A stretch of 64,000 nucleotides of DNA from Hypericum androsaemum. Its lineage: Eukaryota > Streptophyta > Magnoliopsida > Malpighiales > Hypericaceae. Every line of letters begins with the position of its first letter. Position 1 is the stretch's first letter. Both the position numbers and the translations under genes were made by a program. Below, piece by piece: positions 1 through 11,773 of the stretch. The stretch is taken from positions 13,313,001 through 13,377,000 of the forward strand of contig OZ023192.1 in assembly GCA_963995505.1 (NCBI GenBank), read 5' to 3'. The notes beneath the pieces are model-generated. The model was given only the letters and a program-made list of their open reading frames with translations. It made no database searches and was not told the origin of the DNA.

Positions 1-981
1 CACTTTCCCAAATGGGCCCACCCCTACTTCAGTGGGGGCCCATAAAAGAAAAGATCCGATATGGCTGGAATTCTTATCAACGTAGGTCATCAATACCACA
101 AAATTAATTTTCTCCCTCGACACCCAAATCAGATCCCCACACAAGCTAAGTCATTATTCAATAAGCCGGTGATAGAACATGTCACATGCACAAACTTAAA
201 TATACAACTAGTTTCGCAATTGACAAAAAAAAGCCCAACTCCATCTACTCCCCCATCCAACTCAATTACCGGTGTGTGGTTGGAGGTTGACCGAATAATA
301 AGAAATTTAGATCTTTAAAAAAATTACAAATGGAAAGGACATGTTTTAAAAATTACTATTAAAACAGGATCCAAAGATGACTGACTAGAGACAATATAGA
401 ATCTGACAGTGATCGACCGTAAATTTTAATGATCTACGAAAGATTAATATACTCGGCATTGTGCGCCAACAAATGATTAATAAAAAGTGTTAGCCTAATT
501 GTCCCTCAAAACTTAACCCAAAAAAAAAAAACTAGGCCACTCAAGAAAAAGGTTAGCGCCTTAACTTTTTTTGCCATTCATAGCCTAAAACCGAACCTTT
601 GATTAAAAGATTAAACTATTGTATCCCCAATAAAATTAGAGCACCAGCTCTGTGCATCTTATAGGGTTCCTATAGCTACTCTTTAACCTACTTCGTCCCA
701 AACCAATAAAAAAACTCAAGATGCCTTTTAAGCTTTTGTGTCATCGAATTGGGAGATCCTTTGCCTCGGAAACCCAAAATAACAACGGCGCACCAACTCA
801 CGTTTACCAATAAATCTAATCCTAGAACCTGCAGATCACAGATCTATTTTGTTATTTGGATATATATAAAGTAGGTTTACAAAAATGGTATATGTAGTTG
901 ATATCTAGGACTTCATTAAAGAATACTCCAATCTCCTCTACCGAAATTAATATCTAAGAACCAACCCTAAAAAATATAGCG
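1..981. other. AT-rich intergenic DNA, no gene seen
   Basis: I see no coding region with recognisable similarity here. An 85-codon open frame at 61-318 has no family signature and no exon-like composition. The sequence is AT-rich with short A/T runs and no clear repeat boundary before the foldback element that begins near 982. Confidence 0.5.
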
Positions 982-1913
982 ATTTTTTCTGAAATTGGCA
1001 AAAAACATACCTATTTTTTCTAGATAGGTAAAAAATTATACATATTCCCAAAATAAATTAAAAGATTATTTAATATTAAAAATTATTGAAGGAAGTGCCC
1101 CAACAAATTGGCGCCTCGAGTGTGAACGCCCATGTCAGAAAGTTTGGGAAAAAATATATATATAAAGAAAGCGTCCTCAAAAAAATTTTGGTCATACAAA
1201 AGAGAAGAAGGAAAATTAAAAATGGCCTAAAGTTACTTAGATAATCACTTAAATAAATAATTATTTTGGCACCAATTTATTTGCCTAAAGTTACTTAGAT
1301 AATCACTTAAATAAATAATTACTTAGATAATCACTTATTTGGAGGTTGACACCTCTAAATAAATAATTATTTTGGCAGAAATAATTAAAATAAATAATTA
1401 TTTTGGCAGCAAAAAATTATGCTTAATTTATGTGAAATTTTATCCGATAATTTTTTGGAAAGTTTATGCAAAAAAAAATTTCTGTCAAAAGTCACCAAAG
1501 TAATGCAAAATATCCAAATCGTATTAATTTCTTGGTAGAAACTTTAGGCCAGGATAACAAGAAAATTAAATTTGATTGTAACGGCAAGTAATTTATTTGT
1601 AATTATCGTTTAAGTAATTTATTTTTAGGTCCCTATTTTGAAATTTATTTGTGATTAGCATCTAAGTAAAGAAAAGGATAATCTAAGTGATTATCGTCAA
1701 TATCATCTAAGTGAAATTTATTTGTGATTATTTATTTAAGTGATTATCTAAGTAACTTTAGGCAAGTAAATTAATAATTATTTACTCGGAGGCGTCTCCT
1801 TTGTATAAATTTTTTTCAGTTTTCTTTCTTTCTTTCAATCTATTTTGGGAATATGTATAACTTTTTACTTATTTAGAAAAAATATGTATGTTTTTTTTCA
1901 TTTCAGAAAAAAT
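982..1913. mobile_element. AT-rich foldback (long inverted repeat) element
   Basis: About 70-80 bp at 982-1055 reappears in reverse complement at about 1840-1913. The outer ends are ATTTTTTCT and AGAAAAAAT, and both arms share the string TTATACATATTCCCAAAATA with few mismatches. A second, inner inverted pair is CCTAAAGTTACTTAGATAAT near 1226, duplicated near 1284, against its complement near 1742-1762. There is no protein-coding capacity. Arms plus a short AT-rich core suggest a non-autonomous DNA transposon (MITE or foldback type). I could not find a convincing target-site duplication, so the superfamily is open and the exact ends may be off by a few bases. Confidence 0.6.
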
Positions 1914-2132
1914 TTCATATATCAAACACTATTAGACCTTATTTAAAGTTGGATCTTCTAATAAAAAACTTATTTAATAAAGTTTGAATTCTCCGATTTA
2001 CTATCCCCAAAAGCGCAAGGTGACGTTATGGAATATCTAAAAGTCAGGCTGTTTGTATGTTGATGTAGCTCATTATTAAGTTCATTTAACCTTTTTTATT
2101 TTCTCCAAACCGCCCCATGATGATAAATTAAA

Positions 2133-2320
2133 GGGCAAATTGTCTTCAGGTCCCTGTAGTTTGATAAATTTATCAGTAGGGTCCTTACTTTTTTGAAATC
2201 TCTTTTTTCGTCCTCCAAGTTTCATAAAATAGAACTCTCAGGTCCCTACCGGGTCAACCGCTGATGTCAACGAACAACAAATTTTTTTATGGACCATTGT
2301 ACCCTTCAAATAAAAAAAAC
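2133..2320 (+). repeat. Left TIR of the MULE at 2133-8405
   Basis: This arm pairs in reverse complement with 8215-8405. Shared landmarks include the segments around TTTATCAGTAGGGTCCTTAC and ATGGACCATTGTACCCTT. Identity is roughly 85% by eye. Confidence 0.85.
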
Positions 2321-2339
2321 TAGCTCACCTTTCTCTGCT

Positions 2340-3117
2340 CTTCTTCCCTCACCTTCTCTTTCGAAAACTTCAGTTTGCCCAAACCAAAACCTTCAAATAA
2401 TTTGTTCGTTTCATGACCAAAGTTCATTTCTGGGTTTTTGAACACCAAGAACAACCCAGAAAAAAAAACTCAGATTCAAGAACACTCATCAAGCCAACAA
2501 AATCATTTCAAAAAAAATCAAATGAGCACCCTCCACCAGTTTTTGATTGAATCTGGTTGGAACATCCATACACCAAAAAAAGCACAAAACTTGATCTTCA
2601 ACCAAGTGAGTCGTCCTGGATGGAGCTCCTTCAATTTTGTAAATTTCCAAGCACCCACACCTGGCGGCGACCGAGGAAGATGAGGCCCTCGAGGAAGGTC
2701 GTGCACTGAAGAGGAGGCTCACGGGAAGAAGAATTTGGCAGCGGGTTCGGGTTTGGCTTCGGCGCGGGGTTGCCTTCGTCTTCAACATCATTATAATAGG
2801 AGTTTAGGGCTTGAAGGACGGCGGTCGGGTCTAGGGTGGGGCGGGTGTCGTCGTGGCGGAGAAGGATGGAGAGCAAAGTGGCAACCCAAACCCAGTACCC
2901 AAAAACCCCTCCACCGCTGACCTAGGAGTTTCTTCGTCGTACGCCCGTCCACCGCTCCTCTGAAACCTAGAAAGACGAGAAGGCACTTGATGAGTGTGGC
3001 GTCGATTCACCGTCAGAGGATTTAGGGGTTTGGTTGAAATCTTCGTCGAACAAGGCCGTCACTCTCGAACCTAGTTCCACGGTTTAATTAGTTAATTTTT
3101 AACTTAGAACATGAGGC
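2340..3117 (-). pseudogene. Possible captured host gene fragment inside the MULE
   Basis: The stretch 2640-2960 is much more GC-rich than its surroundings. On the minus strand (about 2876 down to 2631) it has an open frame whose peptide includes the strings RHDDTRPTLDPTAVLQALNS and EPPLQCTTFLEGL, which look like ordinary globular protein. I do not recognise the family. Its position between MULE arms, compositional contrast and lack of a complete frame fit a transduplicated exon, but it could be unique MULE internal sequence that is open by chance. Confidence 0.35.
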
Positions 3118-3752
3118 TGTCGCGACCCAAAACTTGGGTCGATGACCGGCGCTAGACCTGAACCTGTTTACAACATAAAACGGGTCTAGCTAGCTTCAAA
3201 CATAACTTAATCTCACAAAATCATACATGTCAAAATCTCTATGAATTATTCTTTGTATTTTCCCCAGGATCAAAATGAACACGGTGGCTGAGTTCCAGAA
3301 TTTTCTACTTCTTTTTTGATATTTCTGAGCTTTAAAATCATGTGGGTGAGTGAACATAAACTATTATTCACCTTTTTGACCAATCTCAATTAACTTACAA
3401 GTGGTGAAAAGTGTTTGGTTGTCTTTTTTACGTAGTCCAATCAAAATTCAGCACCTTAAGCCTCATTGTTTACTAGATTTCGTTACCTTTTATCAAAAGA
3501 TGTCAACATATAAATTGTAGCCCCATGTATCTAGTTTCCAAATCATATTTATTTATCAAATTTATAGTAAAATTGAGAAAGTTGTGTCCAAATTACCAAG
3601 TAGTGCTACTGCTGTCCAAATTTACCCAACTATCTTCATAACACTCTATTTACATAGAAATATTATTCCAAATACTAATCCAAATATGTTATTACGACTA
3701 AGTATACTTCACTTAAGTCGAACAAATACAATCTAAGAAGCAGGGTATTACA
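3118..3752 (-). repeat. 3' LTR of the gypsy element 3118-8005
   Basis: Partner of 7372-8005; several percent divergent by eye (for example about 11 differences in the first 160 bp). Ends TG...CA. Confidence 0.85.
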
Positions 3753-3789
3753 TTCTCCCCTTCTTATAAAAATTCGTCCCCGAATTTAC

Positions 3790-5840
3790 TGAAGGCATGA
3801 AATCCTTATAATGTCACTCGAATAGATGTGGATACTTTTCTCGCATATCCTCCTCTAACTCCTATGTAGCCTCAGCGAAACAATGATTTTGCCACTCCAC
3901 CTTCACAAATGGAACATCTTTAGTCTTGAGATTTCTCATTTGTCTATCCAATATCCATAAAGGTTACTCTTCGCAGGTGAGATCATCCTGAATTTTCACA
4001 TTTGGTTGGTCTAGCACATGTGAAGCATCAATTAGATATCTTCTAAGCATCGAGATGTGAAACACTACGTGCATATGTGAGAGGGTAGATGGTAATGCCA
4101 GCCGATAAGCCACTCGACCAACTTTTTCTAGAATCTCAAATGGTCTCACATATCTTAAGACTCAATTTACCCTTCCTTCCAAATCTCAAAGTCCCTTTCA
4201 TTGGAGATACCTTCAGAAACACATTGGAACCCGCTTCAAATTTAATATCTTCTCTCCTTTTATCAGAGTATGACTTCTGTCTACTCTGAGCTGTCACTAA
4301 TAGTTCCCAAATCACCATAATCTTATCAACTGTCTCCTGTATGAATTCAAAACTCAAATGTTGCTTCTTACCAACATCATTCCAACATATCGGTGACCTG
4401 CACTTCCTACCATATAATATCTCATAAGGTGCCTCTGAATACTAGTTTGATAACTGTTATTGTAGGCAAACTCCAACAAAGACAAATAAAGTTCCCAGTT
4501 TCCTCCGAAATCTATCACACGTGCTCACATCATATCCTTCAATATTTGGATTGCCCGTTTGACTATTCATCTGTCTGAGGATGAAAAGCTGTACTCAAAT
4601 CCAAATGAGTACCCATGGCATCTTGAAACTTCTTCCAAATTCGAGATGTAAAATGTATCCCTCGATCAGAAACTATCGAGATAGAAACTCCATGCAGTCG
4701 AACAACCTGATCTACGAATAGTAGGGCAAACTTTGCGGCATCATATGTAATTTTCTAATACTCATATTGTCTTACCAATTTAGCGGTCCCAACTTATTTC
4801 TAGTATCAACCACTTAATCTTAAAAAAGATCAAACATAGTCTCAACTTCCTGAATGTAGAAAGCACTAGCTCAAATCATATCTTTTAAACTTTGAATCAC
4901 TAAGCAAATTTAGAATAATCATAAGTTTTCTTTACTCGAAGAATATAATCTAATATAGTCAATTTGTCCATTATCCCTCACACGGAGTCGTAACATCTTC
5001 GAGTAACCAGAAGCATTCTAAATACATTCATCTGATCTGCTCACTTTTGCATACTACATCTCCAATATCTATATCACCAAAATATAATACACCATTGGTT
5101 CAAAGTGTCAAGCTTGGCAATCCATCATTTTCAACTTGTATCACAAGTTCATATCATGTCTTTACAATTAGAATCACTTAGCATACCTAATAGCATGATA
5201 AGTACTCTTTGTTAGAATATTATATGCCAACATGGCCAATTTAACTATTACCGCCCACACAGAACCATAGCTTCTCTTAGTAACCTGAAATACGAGAAAC
5301 ACATTCATTGTGATCGTCCAACACTTCCATACTACAATCTTCAATATTCATATAACCAAATACAATACACCATATGTTCCAAGTCTGAAGTTTGGCAATA
5401 AACTATTTCCAACTTATACTACAAGCTCATCAATCTTAGGGTCCTTATATTGTTATTCAATAACCGGATCTCGAAAGGTCAATCACGTGTGCATCAATGT
5501 CACAAGCTTAGAAAATTCTATAATTATATCAATTTCTGACTCAGTTTCTTGCTCCACCAAAGTTTGTGAATCTTAACCCAATGATCTTAAACTTTTCTTC
5601 ATACAAGTAATGCCTCCAAATATATAATGCAAACACAAGTACTGCCATTTCTAAATCATGTATAGGGTAATTCAACTCATGTTCATTGAGGAGATGCCTC
5701 AAATCCACTTTTGAAACATAATATACTTCTAATCTCGAAGGTAGAATTAATACTGACATATGAGTCAACTTGTGGTTCAACTTGTAAGCTACCATACACT
5801 TAGTCGGGATATGTCTTACGACTACACTTTCCATACAAAA
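3790..5840 (-). pseudogene. Ty3/gypsy pol remnant (RT/RNase H and integrase pieces)
   Basis: Minus-strand fragments in several frames match Ty3/gypsy Pol in the right order. At about 5834-5590 there is an RT/RNase H junction ([20 protein letters not shown], then [11 protein letters not shown]). At about 4740-4560 there is integrase core (VSISIVSDRGIHFTSRIWKK, then STAFHPQTDE with D-x(n)-E context). At 4357-3964 there is the integrase C-terminal region (TAQSRQKSYSDKRR, VFLKVSPMKG, RVAYRLALPSTLSHMHVVFH, SMLRRYL). Stops and frameshifts separate them. The upstream third (about 5900-7350) should hold gag, protease and RT but is too degraded for me to assign. It is not capable of encoding a working polyprotein. 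Confidence 0.8.
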
Positions 5841-7371
5841 TTAAATTACAGAAACTTGGCACTTATTTGGTGTTCCCATATTATTAACAATACCAATCTG
5901 AAATATTTACTAGGTTCTTCCAAAATCACATTCAAATACTCTCCACGATAATAACCAAATCCATCTTCAACTTTCATTCTCTTATATGCTTTACCATGTC
6001 CAAGTATCCATACAACTATTATGTAACAACATATATCAGATCCATATTTTACGCTAATATCAAATTCTGACACAACAGTGTTCTTGGCATATGTATCTTT
6101 CATTGTCATAGTATATACCCGAATCTAACTTCCAGCCAAACCAAAACCACAATCTACAAATCTCGGTGACCTTTGTTGGACTCACAATGGCATACACTCA
6201 TGCAAATGATGAGGTTCTATCCAATCATACGATATGGCCCAAATTATAAATACGAATGAATATATCAATGATATAAGGGTGTTTTGATGATGTGCTGGCC
6301 AGTCACATAATCAAAACCTACCCGAAAAAAATTATATATATATATATATATATATACTCGAATGGGCCTTTCAAAGAAATTATATATACCAAATGTAATA
6401 AGAACCTTCATCAAATTGTTGAGTAATTACCAAGTGATGTCCTCTATATCTTATTCAATTTGTGATAATTAATGCACAATTGCAAACTCTCATCCAACCA
6501 GCCTTGAAATTAATGCAAAACTGAATATCCCTCTGATTTAGTAAACCAGGCAAGTTTCCTGAAAATACATCTAAGAACTCTTTCACAAAAAAGAACTTAT
6601 CATCCTGAAACATTAATTTCTGACTCATCCTTTGTCCTGAAGATCATAATCTTACTGAATGAATTCAATATCGTATGATATGACAATAACCAATTCTTAC
6701 TAAAAAATACTTCCAAATTCTTCCAAATTTTGCATACGTAAGTCAACCAATATATCATGTCCATCCACATCCAACGTACATATATCTCATCAAAGTTGTA
6801 TCTGAATGCTCACAAATCATACTTCAAGTGATGCACTTATTGGGTTAACGCAAAGCTAGAATGGACTCCAACAGAAATCAAAATGTATATGTCAAACATA
6901 CAATCATCAATGACAAATGAAGACTATGCAATGTCATGTCTCAATACATATCAATATAGATGGATGCCTGGAGTGCCACCTTAGTGAAGCCAACATCAAT
7001 CGGCTATTCTTACCCGCCGTTGGGACATAATCTGTTGCCTCACTAGGTAACCTCCTATATATATGGTCGCTATACGTTCACATTTATTTCACTTGGACTC
7101 TCCAAGCAACTTAACCCATGAGACCAATACACATGCATTTCACAAATTAAACATCATCTTCTTTCATTAAAGATTCACAATAACATGCACAAATAACTTT
7201 TACAATTCAAAGGATCCAAGGATTTGGAAGATGACCAACAACAAGACATGAGAAATCCTATGCTCTTTAGCACACCTATAGAGAGTTGACTCAAGAGTTG
7301 ATACTTTGCTCAAACCTACAGTTCAAAGCTAAAGCTTAAGCTTAGGCTAAACCATGCTTTGATACCAAGTC

Positions 7372-8005
7372 TGTCACGACCCAAAACTGGGGTCGGTGAC
7401 CGGTGCTAGACCCTAACCTGTTTACAACACAAAACGGGTCTAGCTAGCCTCAAACATAACTTAATCTCACAAAATCATTCATGTCAAAATCTCTATGAAT
7501 TATTCTTTATATTTACCCCAGGATCAAAATGAACACGGTGGCTGAGTTCCATAATTTTCTACTTCTTTCTTGATATTTCTGAGCTTTAAAATCATGTGGA
7601 TGAGTGAACATAAACTATTACTCACCTTTTTGACCAAACTCAATTAACTTACAAGTGGTGAAAGGTGTTTGGTTGTCTTTTTCACGTAGTCCAATCAGAA
7701 TTCAGCACCTTGAGCCTCATTTTTTACTGGATTTCGTTACTTTTTATCAAAAGATGTCAACATATAAATTGTAGCCCCATGTATCTAGTTTCCAAATCAT
7801 ATTTATTTGTCAAATTTGGAGCAAAATTGAGAAAGTTGTGCGCAAATTACCAAGTAGTGCTACTGCCATCTAAATTTACCCAACTATCTTCATAACACTC
7901 TATTTACATAGAAATGTTATTCCAAATACTAATCTAAATATGTTATTACGACTAAGTATATTTTACTTAATCGAACAAATACGTTCTAAGAAGTAGGGTA
8001 TTACA
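7372..8005 (-). repeat. 5' LTR of the gypsy element 3118-8005
   Basis: Partner of 3118-3752. It is followed inward (leftwards) by the PBS complement at 7351-7368. Confidence 0.85.
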
Positions 8006-8214
8006 GGAATGAGCCCAGAAACATGTTAAAGATATGAACTGTGGAACTGGATTCGAGAGATGTAATGGCTAATTCAAAGGCTTGAAGAAGATGGGTCGCA
8101 AAGGATCATGATTTTGCTTCTAATTTGGTATTTGTTGGTCGATTGATTACTGATAAATTTTTGAGTTGGGATGAATTCCTGGGTTCGAGTATTCTTGAAG
8201 GAGAAGAAGTTTTT

Positions 8215-8405
8215 TATTTTTTTTTATTTCAAGGGTACAATGGTCCATAAAAGAAATTTGTTAACTGCTGACATCAGCAGTTGACCCGCTAGGGACCTGA
8301 GAGTTCTATTTTACGAAATTTGGAGGACGAAAAGAGGGATTTTGAAAAAGTAAGGACCCTACTGATAAATTCGTCAAACTACAAGGACCTGAGGGCAATT
8401 TGTCC
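8215..8405 (-). repeat. Right TIR of the MULE at 2133-8405
   Basis: Reverse complement of 2133-2320; followed by the second copy of the 9-bp duplication TAAATTAAA at 8406-8414. Confidence 0.85.
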
Positions 8406-8426
8406 TAAATTAAAACTAGCTTTAAA

Positions 8427-9631
8427 GGGGTTTTTTTACCAATATGGTGCTACGGTACCAATTTATTACCAAAATGGTGTTACTATTGAAAATATTCCGA
8501 GAATGATGTCCCTTTTCAAGATTGAAAAAAAATTCGACATGGAGATCCTAGATCGAAATTTTTTTTGACTTGGGACCAAAATCGAAAAAAAATTTCGACC
8601 TGGATCACTTTTTGCACTCTCTCTCTCCTCCATCCCCCTCTCTCTTCCCCCTTTTTTCCTCCCTCCCTCACGCTCTCTCTCTCTCTCCTCTGTCTCCTCA
8701 CTTTCCCTCTCTCACTTTTAGTTTTTTTTTACTAAAAAGTCGATTCCATTTATCCTCATCTCTCTTAAATTCTTCAATTCTAAATCAATTCTTAATTTAT
8801 TTTCAAAAATATCAAATATTTAGTTGTTCATGAAATTTATTTAAATAACTTGTCTACTATAAATGATACTTGTTCTACTTGAACAACATTTCAACTTAAA
8901 AAGGTAAAATTTATGTGTAATATGAATAAATTATTTCATCTAGTAATATTCACTTTCACAAATCAAATATTTAAAATTGTATTGCAAACGGGAAGGATTA
9001 TTTTTGCAAATTTATTATTTTATTGTCCAATTTAAAATGGCTATCTACAATATTGAATCCAAATTTATATCATTTTTGATATATACAATTTAGAATCCAG
9101 ACTCACTCGACCAAGTAATTTAAATTCGATGTAGGTAAAATTTTAAAATATGATAACATCATTTAAATAAATTTCATAAATAAATAAACATGTAATATTT
9201 TTTAAAATAAATCAAGAATTTATTAAAATTGTAGAATTTAAGAGAGACAAGATAAAAGGAATTGACTTTTTAATAAATACACAAAAAATAAAAAACTAGA
9301 AGAGAGAGGGGGGAAATAATAAACTAGAAGAGAGAGAGGGGGAAGTGAGGAAGACCGAGGCACGTGAGGGTGGGGAAAAAAGGGGGAAGAGAGAGGGGAG
9401 GGAGGAGAGAGAGTGTGCAAAAAGTGACCTAGGTCAAAAAAAATTTCCGATTTTAGTTCCAGGTCGAAAAGATTTTTTCGATAATGAAAGTCAATTTTTT
9501 TTTCTATCTGGGGTCCCTAAGTCGAATTTTTTTTCAATCTTAAAAAAGGACACCATTCTCAAAATATTTTTAATAATAACACCATTTTGGTAATAAATTG
9601 GTACTGTAATACCATATTAGTAAAAAATCCC
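8427..9631. mobile_element. Foldback DNA element with TIRs of over 400 bp
   Basis: Arms of about 420-470 bp (8427-8847 and 9161-9631) are inverted repeats, beginning GGGGTTTTTTTACC and, on the other strand, GGGATTTTTTACTAATATGG. Both arms contain the landmarks ACCAATTTATTACCAAAATG, CACTTTTTGCAC and a CT-rich tract. A 313-bp AT-rich loop (8848-9160) separates them. TTTAAA abuts both outer ends (8421-8426 and 9632-9637). Because that hexamer is palindromic it could be a target duplication or part of the TIR. There is no transposase. Superfamily uncertain. It starts only 12 bp right of the MULE duplication. Confidence 0.75.
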
Positions 9632-10768
9632 TTTAAAGACCGGGACAAAGCCAAAAAGACTTGCAAATCCCAATTTCAAGCACATAAAATGGAAAATGCT
9701 TTTTAGTTTTTATTTGTTTTTACTGTGATGTGTTTAGTCTATGTAATATTGTTGTTTGTTTGTTGTTTTTCTCCCGAATTATATATGTTTAATGGTCTTT
9801 GCAAATTTATGTTTATCTATGTTTGCTTTTGCTTGGATCAGCTTCGGCTTGATCTGAGATCCGGATGGGTCTCGATACCATTCATGTTGTTGCGGGTGGA
9901 GAAATTTATTTCGGTTGAACTTGTTCGACCTTGGCTCTCATTTGCATGCATCTTGTATGCATTTAAATGCCCACGAGACGGTGTCTTTGACGTTACCTTG
10001 TGGTTATTGGCCGTTGCTTGTCTCGGCAGATCTTCGCTTTGGTCGTTGGCTTTCATAGCTTCTCGACTACCCTTCGTTTCCACCCGTGCCACTCTACGGA
10101 CTTCTGTTTGATTTTCGTTTTTTGTTAGATGTTATCTTTACTTGTCTATGTATTTCTATTTTTTATTTTGTAACCTCGTATTATATCGTTAAATTTTGTG
10201 CCACCCTTCTAAAAAAACCTTAGCATCTTTCTCCTCCACTTGGGAAAAATTGCATGAAGCCAATTTAGAAGGTCCAAGATTCCTTGTCCTAGTTATCTTC
10301 CACCTCCTACCTTTTGACAGCTAGCCCATTTTTTTCTCAACTTATTTATGTTTGCCCGAATTGGTAAAATTTTAGATTCTCTTAAATAATTTTTAGATTC
10401 AAATTTTACTAATTAAAAAAAATCAGAAAAAATCTCGACTAAAAAAACACCAGAAAAGATTGACAAAAAAATGAACGTATTTATTTAGTTTTCTCTATTG
10501 CATCTTAACTGAACTCAACTCTTCAAAGGTTCCACCTTCCTCCTCGCCCTCAGTATAACTATTCATCTCCACCTTGTCCCAGTGACATTGATGACTTGAA
10601 AGCAATCGAACTGGAGCAACCGGACTTGCCCATTCAACTCAATTCAATTTAGTTCAATGCATTTCCTGGATACTAAAAAAAAAAGAAATTGAATACGACG
10701 ATTTCATCATCGATGAACCATGAACCCAAAATAGATCTGATCAAATGAAGACCCACTTTTGGCTCTGC
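9632..10768. other. Intergenic DNA, no gene recognised
   Basis: A 128-codon open frame at 9725-10111 (plus) is rich in hydrophobic residues but matches no family I know and has no clear promoter. The tail at about 10140-10220, with GTAACCTCGTATTAT and a short A-run, resembles the 3' end of a LINE, so the block may be a retroposon remnant. I cannot define its limits. Confidence 0.3.
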
Positions 10769-11070
10769 AAGATAACTTTGGAATCCGATTGCAAGGGTCT
10801 TGTGGATTTCGATAACTAGGCTACTTCCATTGTTGATTGGCAAATCGAGTTTCAGGTTATGGAAGTTCAAACTCTACTTTTTAGTTTATCTTTGTGTAAA
10901 CTTTATCATATACCTAGGCATACTAACCAAGTCGTGGATGCGTTAGCTCTAACTTTTTTTAGATTAGGTACTCTTTTGGATGATGTAACGACTAATCCTC
11001 CCCTTGAATTTACCTCTCGTACGATTCTAATGATAAATGAAGTATTTATTTTTTCCCCTTAAAAAAAAAA
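10769..11070 (+). pseudogene. LINE 3' end: RNase H-like domain remnant with poly-A
   Basis: Reading plus from 10769 gives ITLESDCKGLVDFDN, a stop, then ATSIVDWQIEFQVMEVQTLL and later PRHTNQVVDALAL. This is the layout of the plant LINE/RNase H-like domain (RVT_3, PF13456): catalytic Asp in ESDC, a Trp-rich middle, then a motif similar to REANxxADxLA. The frame ends at 11062 and is followed at once by ten A residues (11061-11070), as at LINE 3' ends. An internal TAG and the missing upstream domains show it is a fragment. Confidence 0.65.
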
Positions 11071-11773
11071 TCTCATGGAATGAGAAAGTCCAGAAAGAAG
11101 TTGCCTGCTGTCCCTCTTGACTCTCTCTCCACTCTCAAGTACATACACACTACATGTACAGGAGAACCTTCAACCAAAAAAAAAACAAGTACATGAGAAC
11201 CTATCGAGTCTGACTCACAGCTCAATAAAATTTGGGTCAAATACTCAAACAATCTCCAAAACTAATATTTATGTTTCACTTAACTCGGTATATATCGATT
11301 TCAAGTAATCCAAATATAAATACGATTACCGAATGAATAATGTGGTGGTCTTCTAGAATTCTTATCTCCCAAGTCCCAACCACATCAGAAACTAATCGAA
11401 ACTTGAAAAGGAAACAGAATTAGAAGTGGTCAAAAGATAATTAACGCTCACAAAAAGGGAAAAGAAGAAAGGGAGACCGGTCAAACAAGCAAAACAAAAC
11501 CCGAAAGCAACACCAAAAAATAAAATTGAAATCGATGAAACCCAAGAGGATGCTTCTTCATTTCTCTTTCTCTTTTTTTTTCTCAATTTTCCCCCCAATA
11601 TTTTCCGATCCAGACAATTCAACAATTACAAAGGCGAGACCTTGTAAAATCGCCTCATAAAATATCCCCAAACGACGCCGTCCTCCAAACAGAAAATTAA
11701 AAATATACAACAATAACCCGTCCGTTACAGTAACAAAAAAAAAGTCAACAGTACTAAAATTGGACATTAATTA
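11071..11773. other. 3' flank of the VQ gene, no separate gene
   Basis: AT-rich sequence containing the probable 3' UTR of the VQ gene at its right side (minus strand). Open frames at 11392-11767 on the minus strand are low-complexity and lie in the expected UTR or flank. I see no repeat with defined ends. Confidence 0.4.

Larger units (their letters stand above)
3118..8005 (-). mobile_element. Decayed Ty3/gypsy LTR retrotransposon (chromovirus-like), minus strand
   Basis: Direct repeats at 3118-3752 and 7372-8005 (about 635 bp) begin TGTC.CGACCC and end ...GTATTACA, the TG...CA form of LTRs, differing by several percent. Immediately inside the right LTR, plus-strand 7351-7368 is the complement of TTGGTATCAAAGCATGGT, a primer-binding site resembling the initiator tRNA-Met type, so the right LTR is the 5' LTR and the element reads on the minus strand. 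Inside the left LTR the minus strand carries a purine tract (AGAAGGGGAGAA, about 3753-3764). Pol remnants lie between. The flanking pentamers (GAGGC and GGAAT) do not match, so no target duplication is preserved. It sits inside the MULE 2133-8405. Confidence 0.85.
2133..8405. mobile_element. Mutator-like (MULE) non-autonomous element, split by a nested LTR retrotransposon
   Basis: Terminal inverted repeats of about 190 bp lie at 2133-2320 and about 8215-8405, starting GGGCAAATTG and GGACAAATTG and roughly 85% identical by eye. The element is flanked by a perfect 9-bp duplication TAAATTAAA at 2124-2132 and 8406-8414. Long TIRs with a 9-bp duplication are the hallmark of Mutator-like elements. 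No transposase (MURA) is visible. After subtracting the gypsy element at 3118-8005, the original MULE was about 1.4 kb. Its left interior (2340-3117) is GC-rich and protein-like, which suggests a captured host fragment (Pack-MULE). Insertion order is clear: MULE first, LTR element inside it later. Confidence 0.85.

Noticed and set aside
3113..8010. 5-bp target duplication for the gypsy element in the MULE
   Set aside because: The flanking pentamers GAGGC and GGAAT do not match, and small shifts did not rescue a match.
9725..10111. 128-codon open frame as a gene
   Set aside because: No family similarity, hydrophobic low-information peptide, no promoter, surrounded by repeats.
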